DNA of 64,000 nt, taken from Amycolatopsis sp. NBRC 101858 (GTDB lineage Bacteria > Actinomycetota > Actinomycetes > Mycobacteriales > Pseudonocardiaceae). The notes under the pieces are model-generated. The model had not been told where the DNA came from. It was given only the letters and a program-made list of their open reading frames with translations, and made no database searches. Location of the stretch: the NCBI RefSeq assembly GCF_030269325.1, contig NZ_BSTD01000001.1:2620681-2684680 (forward strand), read 5' to 3'. Below, piece by piece: positions 24,467 through 32,639 of this stretch; position 1 is the stretch's first letter; the number at the start of each line of letters is the position of its first letter. The position numbers were made by a program, and so were the translations under genes.

Positions 24467-24592
24467 GGTGGTGGACTCGATGGACACCCACAGTGCTGGT
24501 GTCTTCACTCTCGTGAGTTACCCACAGTCGACCTGTGGACAACTCGGCAGGTTGTGGATAACTCACGGCTACCGTGCCGGAGGAGGGGCCCG
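24467..24592. promoter_or_regulatory. cydA-cydB spacer with long inverted repeat and DnaA-box-like sites
   Basis: CGTGAGTTACCCACA (24512-24526) pairs with TGTGGATAACTCACG (24553-24567) with one mismatch. CCACAG (24522-24527) and CTGTGG (24533-24538) form an inner stem. The same bases contain three DnaA-box-like 9-mers: TTACCCACA (24518-24526, plus), TTGTCCACA (24534-24542, minus) and TTATCCACA (24553-24561, minus). A shorter hairpin, GACACC-N9-GGTGTC, precedes them. Confidence 0.7.
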
Positions 24593-25600
24593 ATGACGCT
24601 CGCCACGGTCTGGTTCGTCGTCATCGCCTTCTTCTGGCTCGGCTACCTCTTCCTCGAAGGCTTCGACTTCGGCGTCGGCATGCTGCTGCCCGTTCTCGCG
24701 CGCGACAACACCGAGCGCCGCGTCATGGTCAACACCATCGGGCCCGTCTGGGACGGCAACGAAGTCTGGCTCATCGTCGCCGGTGGAGCCATGTTCGCGG
24801 CCTTCCCCGCCTGGTACGCCGGCCTCTTCTCGGCCGCCTACCTGCCGCTCCTGGTCGTGCTGCTCGCCCTCATCGGCCGCGGCGTCGCGTTCGAATACCG
24901 CGGCAAGGTCGACTCCGAGCGCTGGCGGCGCACCTGGGACCGCGTGATCATGCTCGGCTCGTGGGTCGCTTCGCTGGGTGCCGGCCTCATCCTCGCGACC
25001 ACCGTCCTCGGCCTGCCCCTCGATGCCGAAGGCAACCGCGTCGGCTCCGCGTTCGCCGCGTTCCGCTGGGACACGCTCCTCGGCGCGGTCGCCATCGCTG
25101 CCTTCTCCCTCGCGCACGGCGCGGCGTTCCTCGCCCTCAAAACCAGCGGTGACCTGCGAGAACGTGCGCGCGGACTGGCGCTGCGGCTCCTGCCGATCGC
25201 CATGGTGCCGATCGTCGCGTTCCTGTCGGTCGTCCAGTGGCGCGAAGGCACCCTGTGGACACTGCTCTCGTTCGGGATCAGTGCTCTCGCCGCGGCGGTC
25301 GCGTGGCTGCGGCTGCGGGCCGACCGCGACGGCCAGGCCTTCGCCGCGCTCGCCGTCGTCATCGCCGGGGTCGCCGTCACGATGTTCGGGGCGCTCTTCC
25401 CGAACGTGCTGCCCTCGACGCTCGACGCCGCCAACACCCTGACCATCGAAGGCGCCGCGTCGAGCCCGTACACGCTGACCGTGATGACCTGGGTCGCCGT
25501 CTTCGGGGCCCCGGCCGTGCTGGTCTACCAGGGCTGGACGTACTGGGTGTTCCGCAAGCGCATCGGCACCCAGCACATCCCAGCGGTGCACGCGCCATGA
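24593..25600 (+). CDS. cydB: Cytochrome bd oxidase subunit II
   Basis: 335 residues with about eight to nine membrane helices. The family signatures are LGYLFLEGFDFGVGMLLP near the N-terminus and GPVWDGNEVWLIVAGGAMFAA, which lines the quinol site with subunit I. The start is ATG 24593 with GGAGGAGGGG upstream. The stop overlaps the cydDC start (ATGA). Confidence 0.95.
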   Translation: MTLATVWFVVIAFFWLGYLFLEGFDFGVGMLLPVLARDNTERRVMVNTIGPVWDGNEVWLIVAGGAMFAAFPAWYAGLFSAAYLPLLVVLLALIGRGVAFEYRGKVDSERWRRTWDRVIMLGSWVASLGAGLILATTVLGLPLDAEGNRVGSAFAAFRWDTLLGAVAIAAFSLAHGAAFLALKTSGDLRERARGLALRLLPIAMVPIVAFLSVVQWREGTLWTLLSFGISALAAAVAWLRLRADRDGQAFAALAVVIAGVAVTMFGALFPNVLPSTLDAANTLTIEGAASSPYTLTVMTWVAVFGAPAVLVYQGWTYWVFRKRIGTQHIPAVHAP

Positions 25601-28600
25601 CCGAGCTTCCCGGCCACGCTCCCCTTTCCGCCTCGGAGTCCACAGTGGACTCGGCGCGGCCGGGAAAGGGCCCGCTCGGCGCATTGCCGGCCCTCGTGCC
25701 GGCCGTGCGCCGAGCGCTGGCCCTGGTGGGGTTCCTGTCGTTCTTGAACGCCGCCGCGCTGGTGGCCCAGGCATTCCTGCTCGCCGACGTCCTCGCGGCG
25801 ATCGTCGGAGCAGGATCCGGGGGACGCACCGCCCAGCTGGCCGCGCTGCTCGCGCTCGTCGTGACGCGCGCGTTGACCGGCTGGGCGGTGCGCACGGTTT
25901 CCGCCCGAGCCGCCGCGACCGCGCAACGCGAGCTGCGTGCGAAAGCCGTCGAGCACGCGCTGCGCCTCGGCCCCGAGTGGATCGCCCGCCGCGGCCACGG
26001 CGAGCTGACCGCGCTCACCACCCGCGGCCTCGACGCGCTCGACGCGTACTTCCGCGAATACCTGCCCGCGCTGGTGACGGCGGCGGTCGTGCCGCTCGGC
26101 GCCGGCGCGGCGATCCTGTTCGCCGACTGGCCGTCCGGCGTGATCGTCGCGCTCACGGTGCCGCTGCTCCCGGTGTTCGCGATCCTCGTCGGCAAGTACA
26201 CGGCCGGGCGCGTCGCCGGCGCGACCGACGCGACGCACCGGATGTCCGAACGGCTCCTGGAACTCGTGCGCGTGCTGCCGGTGCTGACCGCGTTCCGCCG
26301 CGCCGCCGCGCAGGGCGAGACGGTCCGGCAGCTGTCCGAACGCCACCGCCGCGCGACGCTCAAGACGTTGAAGGTCGCGTTCTCCTCGGCGTTCGTGCTC
26401 GAACTGATCGCGACGCTGTCGGTCGCGCTGGTCGCGGTGGTGATCGGCGTCCGGCTCGCCGGCGGGAACCTGCCGCTGGCCATCGGGCTCGGCGTGCTGA
26501 TCCTCGCGCCGGAGTGCTACCAGCCGCTGCGCGCGGTCGGCGCCGCGTTCCACGCCAGCGAGGACGGCGTGGAAGCGGTCCGGCGCGTCGCCGACCTGCT
26601 GGCCGAGCCGGTGCCTGCCGCCGGCGCCGCGCTCGTTGATGGCCGCGAGCTGCGGGTTTCCGCTTTGCGGGTGGCGCGCCGCGGCGGGTTCGCGCCGGAC
26701 GGCGAGACGTTCACGGTCCGCCCGGGCGAGACGGTCTGGCTCCGCGCCCCGAGCGGCGGCGGCAAGTCGACGACGCTTTCGGTGCTGCTCGGGTTCGTCC
26801 CGGCCGCCGACGGTGCCATCACGGTCGGTTCGACGAACCTGGCCGACGCCGACCTCACGCGCTGGCGCGAGCAGGTCGCGTGGGTGCCGCAGTCGCCGGT
26901 GTTCACCGGCGGCACGGTCCGCGACGAGATCGGCTCCGGCGCGTTGCTCGACGAACTCGGCCTGACCGGGCTCGCGGACCGGCCGGTGGCCCGGCTTTCG
27001 CTGGGGCAACGCCAGCGCGTGGTGGTCGCCCGGGCGCTTCAGCGAGTTCGGGACGGTGCCTGGCTCCTCCTGCTCGACGAGCCGACGGCCCACCTGGACG
27101 AGGCCAACGCGCGGCTGGTCCTCGACGCGGTCCAGCGAGCGGTCGACGGCGGCGCCGCGGCGATCATCGCGGCCCATGAGCACACGGCGGCGGTCGACCT
27201 GCCGTCCGAGGTGTCTCCTCTCGCTGCGGAGTCCACTGTGGACGCTCCGGCGTCGCCGATCCCGTGGCGGGCCCTGCTCGACGGCCGGCTCTTCGGCGGC
27301 GCGGCACTGGGCGCGTTGGCGCTGCTGGCCGGCGTGGCGCTGACGGCGACTTCGGGCTGGCTGATCGCCAGGGCGTCGCAGCAGCCGCCGATCCTGACGT
27401 TGACGGTCGCGGTGGTCGGCGTCCGCGCGTTCGGCCTGGGGCGCGCCGGGCTGAGGTACGTGGAGCGGCTGGCCACGCACGACGCGGCGTTCCGCATCGC
27501 CGGCCGTCTCCGGGTGCGGCTGTGGAACGCGCTCGTCCGGCTCGGTCCCGCCCGGGGCCTGCGCGCGGGCGAGGGGCAGCGTCGGTTGGTCGCCGACGTC
27601 GACACGGTCCGCGACCTGCTGCCGCGGGTGGTGTCGCCACCGCTGGTGGTGGCACTGGTCGCGGCGGGCGCGATCGCCGTGCAGACATGGGTCTTGCCTG
27701 CGGCGGGCATGGCGCTCGCGGCGGCGGTGGCGGTGGGGTTGTGCGCACCGTGGGTGGCATTGCAGGCCGAGCGCCGCGCGACGACGGCGCTGGCGAACGG
27801 CCGTCGCGAAGTGGCGACGCGAGTCCTGTCGCTGTTCGAGGCGGCGGCGGAGCTACTGGCATTCGGCACGGATCGCGACCACCGCCAGGCGCTCACGCAG
27901 GCGGACACGCGCCTGGCGGGCCAGGCACGCCGCCAGGCGTTCGGCGCGGGGGCGGCGGAAGCACTGATCACATTGGCCTGCGGAGCGGGCGCGGTGGTCA
28001 GCACGGCACTGGCCGCCCAGGCAGTCGCGGCTGGCGCGCTCGACGCGGTACTCGCGCCGTTGCTGGCATTGGTGCCGCTGGCGTTGACGGAGGTGCTGGC
28101 ACTCCTCCCGCCGGCAGCGCAGAACTGGGACACGCTCCAGACCGCTCGGCAACGCCTGGCCGACACGCCAACGCAGGGCCCGCGGATCGGTGAGAACCGG
28201 CAGCAGGTCGCGCCGGACGCGGCAGAGGCCGGGCAAGTCGGCGAGTTGGTCGAGGCTCGGCACCTCGCTGCGCCGAGGGAAATTGCGCTGCGGCAGCGCG
28301 GTGTGCCGATCGAGGTCGGGGTCGGGCCGCGCGGTGTGCCGGTTGAGGTCGGGGTCGGGTTGCGTGGCGAGCCGGTCGAGGCTCGGCACCTCGCTGCGCC
28401 GGAGGAAGCTGGGGTCCGGCCGCGGGGTGAGTCGGTCGAGACTGGTTCGCGTGGCGCAGCTGTCGGAGTTCGGCGCCGTGATGCGCCGGTCAGGCCGAGC
28501 CGTATGCCGGTTGGGTCGCGTGGCAAGTCTGCCGAGGTTCGGCGCCGCGCTGCGCCGGTTGAGGCTGGGGGCCGCGTGACTTTGCGGGGGGCTGATCTTG

Positions 28601-29187
28601 GCTGGCCGGGTGGGCCCGTCGTTCTGCGCGCGGTCGATCTTGACCTGGCGCCCGGCACCTACGCCGCCGTCGTGGGGCCGAGTGGGGCCGGCAAGTCGAC
28701 TCTTGTTGCCGCTCTGCTGGGCTTTCTCGCTCCCCGGCGCGGTGTCGTCTCCGTCCCGGATGGAGTTGCCTGGGCGCCGCAGGAGCCGATGCTTGCGGGT
28801 ACCACCGTTGCCGAGAACCTGCGTCTTGCGCGGCCGACTGCGACTGCCGAAGACCTGCGCGAAGCGTTGCGGCAGGCCGGGCTTGCCGAGCTCGATCCGG
28901 CGACCTTGCTGGGCAGTGGCGGCAGCGGGCTTTCCGGTGGCCAGGCACAACGCGTCGCGCTGGCTCGGGCGTTGCTAGGGGCGTCGTCGGCGGGGCTTGT
29001 GCTGCTCGATGAGCCGACCGCTCACCTCGACGAGCCGACGGCCCAGGTCGTGCGCGCGCACCTGCGTGTGGCGCTCGCCGGCCGGACCGTGGTGCACGTG
29101 ACCCACCGCGCGGAAGAAGCCGACGGCGCGGACCTGGTCCTGGAGGTCCGCGACGGCCGGGTTGTCGAGCGGGTGCCGGTGCCGTGA
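25597..29187 (+). CDS. cydDC: Fused CydD-CydC ABC exporter with an expanded repeat linker
   Basis: 1196 residues. It is the thiol/heme-related ABC exporter needed to assemble cytochrome bd, with both half-transporters in one chain. CydD half: membrane domain (~30-330), Walker A APSGGGKSTT (~384), signature LSLGQRQRV (~466), Walker B LLLLDEPTAHLD (~490). CydC half: membrane domain (~555-855), Walker A GPSGAGKST (~1026), signature LSGGQAQRV (~1113), Walker B LVLLDEPTAHLD. A linker of about 110 residues (~880-993), built of tandem RGxPVEV-like repeats, separates the second membrane and ATPase domains. It is coupled to cydB upstream and to the kinase downstream. Confidence 0.93.
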   Translation: MTELPGHAPLSASESTVDSARPGKGPLGALPALVPAVRRALALVGFLSFLNAAALVAQAFLLADVLAAIVGAGSGGRTAQLAALLALVVTRALTGWAVRTVSARAAATAQRELRAKAVEHALRLGPEWIARRGHGELTALTTRGLDALDAYFREYLPALVTAAVVPLGAGAAILFADWPSGVIVALTVPLLPVFAILVGKYTAGRVAGATDATHRMSERLLELVRVLPVLTAFRRAAAQGETVRQLSERHRRATLKTLKVAFSSAFVLELIATLSVALVAVVIGVRLAGGNLPLAIGLGVLILAPECYQPLRAVGAAFHASEDGVEAVRRVADLLAEPVPAAGAALVDGRELRVSALRVARRGGFAPDGETFTVRPGETVWLRAPSGGGKSTTLSVLLGFVPAADGAITVGSTNLADADLTRWREQVAWVPQSPVFTGGTVRDEIGSGALLDELGLTGLADRPVARLSLGQRQRVVVARALQRVRDGAWLLLLDEPTAHLDEANARLVLDAVQRAVDGGAAAIIAAHEHTAAVDLPSEVSPLAAESTVDAPASPIPWRALLDGRLFGGAALGALALLAGVALTATSGWLIARASQQPPILTLTVAVVGVRAFGLGRAGLRYVERLATHDAAFRIAGRLRVRLWNALVRLGPARGLRAGEGQRRLVADVDTVRDLLPRVVSPPLVVALVAAGAIAVQTWVLPAAGMALAAAVAVGLCAPWVALQAERRATTALANGRREVATRVLSLFEAAAELLAFGTDRDHRQALTQADTRLAGQARRQAFGAGAAEALITLACGAGAVVSTALAAQAVAAGALDAVLAPLLALVPLALTEVLALLPPAAQNWDTLQTARQRLADTPTQGPRIGENRQQVAPDAAEAGQVGELVEARHLAAPREIALRQRGVPIEVGVGPRGVPVEVGVGLRGEPVEARHLAAPEEAGVRPRGESVETGSRGAAVGVRRRDAPVRPSRMPVGSRGKSAEVRRRAAPVEAGGRVTLRGADLGWPGGPVVLRAVDLDLAPGTYAAVVGPSGAGKSTLVAALLGFLAPRRGVVSVPDGVAWAPQEPMLAGTTVAENLRLARPTATAEDLREALRQAGLAELDPATLLGSGGSGLSGGQAQRVALARALLGASSAGLVLLDEPTAHLDEPTAQVVRAHLRVALAGRTVVHVTHRAEEADGADLVLEVRDGRVVERVPVP
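28248..28401 (+). repeat. In-frame tandem repeats within cydDC
   Basis: Three 33-bp units start at 28300, 28333 and 28366 (GGTGTGCCG, GGTGTGCCG and GGCGAGCCG starts), each coding for 11 residues of the form RG-x-P-V-E-V. A 28-bp sequence starting GGTCGAGGCTCGGCACC occurs at 28248 and again at 28374, 126 bp apart. Degenerate units continue to about 28570. All periods are multiples of three, so the frame is kept. Confidence 0.85.
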
Positions 29188-30413
29188 TCGATTCTCGAAG
29201 CGTGCTTGGCGCGCCGCCGCGGCGCCGCGCGATAATGACGGAACTCATGGATCCGACGCTTGCCGCGCGGGCACTGTCCGCCGCCACCGAGATCACGAGC
29301 ACCGCCCTGTCCGGCGACGACCCGGGAGCGGTGCTCGACACGGTCGTCGCCCGCGCGGCCGAGCTCGCCGACGCCGATCTGGGCCTGGCCATGGTCAGTG
29401 CCGACGACGGCCGGGTGGTGGTCGAAGCCGCCCACTACGCCACCGCCCACCCGGCGACACCCGAAGGCGAGACGGACGCGACCCTGCGCGGGCTTGCCCT
29501 CCCCGCGGACTCCGCTGCCGGACGGGTGGCGCGCGGCGGAGAGCCCGTCGCCAGCGCCGACTTCACCGTCGACCCGCGGACCGCGCCCTACGTCCCCGCC
29601 GAGCTCCACGGCTATGGGCCCTTCGCCGCCGCGCCGTTCGGGTCCGGGGGCCGGGTTCTCGGGGCGCTCACCGTCTACCGGAAGCAGGGGCGCGAGCCGT
29701 TCTCCGCCGGCACCGTCGAGATGCTCGTCGCCTTCGCCGCCCAAGCCGGGGTCGTCCTCGCACTCGCCGAAGGCGCCAACGCCCGCCACCGCGTCGCGCT
29801 CTACGAAGAGCGGGAACGGATCGCTCGCGAACTCCACGACGTCATCGTCCAACGCCTCTACGGCGCCGGGATGCAGCTCGACCGGGTTCGGCGCAACATG
29901 CGCAAGCGGTTCGCCCAGGCCGACGGCGCGCGCCTTTCGGACGCCATCGACCAGCTGGACCAGACCATCGAGGAGATCCGGGGCACCGTGCGCGCGCTGC
30001 GGTCGCCCGAACCTCGCCACGACACCGGCACGCCCACCGACCTCGCCGAGTCGGCGCGCGGCGAGGTCCGCATCGCCGGCGAGCTACTCGGGTACCCGCC
30101 GACCCTGGAGCTGTCCGGCGAATTCGCCGACATCCCCGCGGAACGCGCCGACCACATCCGGGCCGCCCTGCGCGAAGCTCTGTCCAATGTGGTCAGACAC
30201 TCCGGCGCGAGCGAAACCCGCGTGACCCTGACCAGGGACTCCGTCGGCGTGAAACTCCGCGTCCGGGACAACGGTTCCGGCGTCCCCCAAGGCGTCGCCA
30301 CCCGTGGCCTGCGCCATCTTGCCGAACGCGCGGACGCCGCCGGTGGCAAGTTCTTCCTGAACTCCTCGCCCAGCCTCGGCACGCTCGTCGCGTTCGACCT
30401 TCCACTTGCCTGA
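29184..30413 (+). CDS. GAF-domain sensor histidine kinase, DevS/DosS-like
   Basis: 409 residues from GTG 29184, overlapping the cydDC stop (GTGA); ATG 29235 is an equally plausible start. One GAF domain (~45-190) precedes a HisKA_3 helix with the phospho-accepting His in ERIARELHDVIVQRLYGAGM. An HATPase domain follows with N-box ALREALSNVVRHS and G-box DNGSGVPQG. Mycobacterial DevS/DosT have two GAF domains and sense O2, NO or redox through heme; this protein has one, and heme binding cannot be judged here. Its place after cydDC suggests respiratory sensing. A DevR-like partner is encoded just downstream on the other strand. Confidence 0.85.
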   Translation: MIDSRSVLGAPPRRRAIMTELMDPTLAARALSAATEITSTALSGDDPGAVLDTVVARAAELADADLGLAMVSADDGRVVVEAAHYATAHPATPEGETDATLRGLALPADSAAGRVARGGEPVASADFTVDPRTAPYVPAELHGYGPFAAAPFGSGGRVLGALTVYRKQGREPFSAGTVEMLVAFAAQAGVVLALAEGANARHRVALYEERERIARELHDVIVQRLYGAGMQLDRVRRNMRKRFAQADGARLSDAIDQLDQTIEEIRGTVRALRSPEPRHDTGTPTDLAESARGEVRIAGELLGYPPTLELSGEFADIPAERADHIRAALREALSNVVRHSGASETRVTLTRDSVGVKLRVRDNGSGVPQGVATRGLRHLAERADAAGGKFFLNSSPSLGTLVAFDLPLA

Positions 30414-30611
30414 GCACGATCTACCCTTCTCGGGTCATCCCGCCTCCCTTCCTCGCCCTCATCGAAGATCGTACCGGCTTTTCGAACACCCATTCGACTC
30501 ACATTCGAGTGAAAGTGGCACGGCAAAACCGCCGATCGAGATGGCGGACCGTGACGATCGCTGAAAAGGACGCAGCGAACGGCGGCTTGCGGACGTGGCG
30601 GCTGCGCGGAG

Positions 30612-31238
30612 TTACTTCTCCCGGCGCGCGATCCAGGCGGCGGCCTGCGTCCGGCGCTGCATGCCGAGCTTCGCCAGCACCGACGTGACGTAGTTCTTGA
30701 CCGTCTTCTCGGCGAGGAACAGCCGCTCGGCGATCTCGCGGTTCGACAGGCCCTGGCCGATCAGCTCGAGCACGTCCCGCTCGCGCTCGGTCAGCGCCGC
30801 CAGCTCGTCCGTCGGCGGGTGCCGCATCTTGTCCAGCACCCGCGCCGTGCTCACCGGGTCCAGCAGCGACCGCCCGGCCGCGACCTCGCGGACCGCGTAC
30901 ACGACGTCCTGCCCTCGCACCTGCTTCAGCAAATATCCCGCGGCGCCGGCCATGATCGCGCCGACCATCGCCTCTTCGTCGTCGAACGCCGTCAGCATCA
31001 GGCACGCCGGCGGGTTCGGCTTGGACCGCAGTTCGCGGCAGAGCGTGATGCCGTCACCGTCGCCGAGGCGGACGTCGACCACCGCGACCTCCGGCTCGAC
31101 GTGCATCGCCACCGCGAGCGCCTCTTCGACGCTGCTCGCCTCGGCGACGACCTCGATGTCGGGCTCGTCGCCGAGGAGGTCGCGGAGCCCGCGGCGGACC
31201 AGTTCGTGGTCGTCGACGAGCAGTACCTGGATCGGCAT
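30612..31238 (-). CDS. NarL/LuxR-type response regulator, DevR/DosR-like
   Basis: 208 residues from ATG 31238. The receiver domain has VDDHE, phospho-acceptor Asp in VVDVRLGDGDG and Lys in YLLKQVRG. The GerE-type HTH ends with NREIAERLFLAEKTVKNYVT and LAKLGMQRRTQAAAW, which is very close to mycobacterial DevR. It is convergent with the DevS-like kinase, 198 bp apart, and the two probably form one two-component system. Obvious copies of the 20-bp Dos box were not found upstream of cydA or of this gene, so the targets are not visible here. Confidence 0.88.
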   Translation of the reverse strand: MPIQVLLVDDHELVRRGLRDLLGDEPDIEVVAEASSVEEALAVAMHVEPEVAVVDVRLGDGDGITLCRELRSKPNPPACLMLTAFDDEEAMVGAIMAGAAGYLLKQVRGQDVVYAVREVAAGRSLLDPVSTARVLDKMRHPPTDELAALTERERDVLELIGQGLSNREIAERLFLAEKTVKNYVTSVLAKLGMQRRTQAAAWIARREK

Positions 31239-31521
31239 ATCCCCAGGTTACGGGGTACACGCGCGCGGAGGTGACGGCTGGTCCGCACGTCACACCGGCA
31301 AATACCTCCAAAGTGTGACCACGGATCTCGTAACAAACCCGCCGGTATGCATTGTCGGCGCTGATCCCGCAGGTCAGCGGCGAATGGGGAAGAATCACGA
31401 GCCGGCGGCATTTTGGTGGGGCACTGGCGTTTCCGAAATTCTGGAATGGTTCGTAACAACCCCGCGCCAGCCACGATAGTTACCTCGCAATCGCCCCCAT
31501 TCTTCCTGAAAGGACCTTCCG
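31239..31521. promoter_or_regulatory. Divergent promoter region between the DevR-like gene and the Excalibur gene
   Basis: A 283-bp AT-richer gap. It contains GTCACAC (31289-31295) and GTGTGAC (31313-31319), an inverted repeat with a 17-bp spacer. Nothing else was recognised apart from the ribosome site AAAGGA before GTG 31522. Confidence 0.4.
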
Positions 31522-32004
31522 GTGTCCTTGTTTCGTCGTGCCCTGACGACGGCCGCGGCCGTCGCCGGGCTCGCTCTCCTCGGCCCCGTTTCCCTTGCCT
31601 CCGCACAGCTCGCGACGCCGCTCGCGGCTGACCTGAACTGCAAGAACTTCCAGTACCAGGAAGAGGCGCAGGCGGTCCTCGACGCGACGCCGGGCGACCC
31701 GAACAACCTCGATTCCGATCACGACGGAATCGCCTGCGAATCCCTGCCGCACCGTCCGCAGCAGAACACGACGACGGCCGAGCAGCCGTCGACCACGACG
31801 AAGACCCACACCGCCCCGAAATCCACCACGGCCAAGAAGTCCACGACGGGCAACCAGGTCAAGGTGAAGCCGGTCGGCGGCGTCGCCACCGGCGGCGGTG
31901 AGCCGGACGAGGACGTCCCCGCCTTCCTGGTGCTGAGCGGCGCGCTGCTCGCCGCGGCGGCGTCCGGCGGCATGGTGCTCTACCTGCGCCGGCGCACGAG
32001 TTGA
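31522..32004 (+). CDS. Secreted Excalibur-domain protein, likely sortase substrate
   Basis: 160 residues from GTG 31522. A Sec signal peptide (to about residue 28, LASAQ) is followed by an Excalibur domain with the calcium-loop motif DSDHDGIACE. A Thr/Lys-rich linker, the motif PVGGVATGGG, an acidic patch, a membrane helix and the tail RRRTS complete the protein. This is the layout of a cell-wall sorting signal, but without LPxTG. The stop overlaps the start of a class F sortase (TTGA), which supports enzyme-substrate pairing. Confidence 0.78.
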   Translation: MSLFRRALTTAAAVAGLALLGPVSLASAQLATPLAADLNCKNFQYQEEAQAVLDATPGDPNNLDSDHDGIACESLPHRPQQNTTTAEQPSTTTKTHTAPKSTTAKKSTTGNQVKVKPVGGVATGGGEPDEDVPAFLVLSGALLAAAASGGMVLYLRRRTS

Positions 32005-32639
32005 GGCACCCGCGCCTGTGGCCGGCGGTCACGGCGGTCGTCGCCGCGCTCGGCGCGATCCTGGTGGTGGCCTCCGTCCTCGCCTTCTCGCCGCACCCGC
32101 CGGAGCCGGTCGCCCCGCCGTCCGCCACGCCTGTCGAGATCGCGCCGTCGGCCGTCACCACGTCGTCCGCCGACGCGCTCCCGGCGGCGAAACCGGCCTC
32201 CTTGAGCATCCCGGTGATCGGCGTGCGGGCCGACGCGATCAAGGACCTCGGGCTGACCTCGGGCGGTGAGCTCGAGGTCCCCGGCGACGCCACGACGGTC
32301 GGCTGGTTCACCGGCGCGCCGTCACCCGGCGAGGCCGGCCCGGCGGTGCTGGCGGCGCACGTCGACTACAAGCACGTGCCCGGCGCGTTCTCCCGGCTCA
32401 AGGACCTGCGCCCGGGCGAGCAGGCCAGGGTCGGCCGCACGGACGGCCGGACGGCGGTCTTCACCGTCTACCGCGTCGACCGCTACGCCAAGGCGGAGTT
32501 CCCGACGGACCAGGTCTACGGCGACACGGCCGACCCCGAACTGCGGCTCATCACCTGCGGCGGGGCGTTCGACCGGTCGAGCGGCAACTACCTCGACAAC
32601 GTCGTGGTCTACGCGCGGCTCACCGGCGTCGAGGCCTAA
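32001..32639 (+). CDS. srtF: Class F sortase
   Basis: 212 residues from TTG 32001. An N-terminal membrane anchor (~8-28) precedes a Pro-rich linker and the sortase barrel. The catalytic triad is visible: His in LAAHVDY, Cys in LRLITCGG and Arg in VVVYARL. The enzyme cleaves a sorting signal and joins the protein to the cell wall. It is coupled to the Excalibur protein just upstream. The stop shares CTAA with the stop of the convergent helicase-like gene. Confidence 0.85.
   Translation: MRHPRLWPAVTAVVAALGAILVVASVLAFSPHPPEPVAPPSATPVEIAPSAVTTSSADALPAAKPASLSIPVIGVRADAIKDLGLTSGGELEVPGDATTVGWFTGAPSPGEAGPAVLAAHVDYKHVPGAFSRLKDLRPGEQARVGRTDGRTAVFTVYRVDRYAKAEFPTDQVYGDTADPELRLITCGGAFDRSSGNYLDNVVVYARLTGVEA

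Noticed and set aside
24552..24561. A chromosomal replication origin suggested by the DnaA-box-like sites
   Set aside because: Only three sites, no AT-rich unwinding region and no dnaA, dnaN or parAB genes nearby; kept only as a local regulatory idea.
31239..31521. Dos box (DevR binding site) upstream of the DevR-like gene
   Set aside because: The only inverted repeat, GTCACAC-N17-GTGTGAC, does not fit the 20-bp Dos-box consensus.
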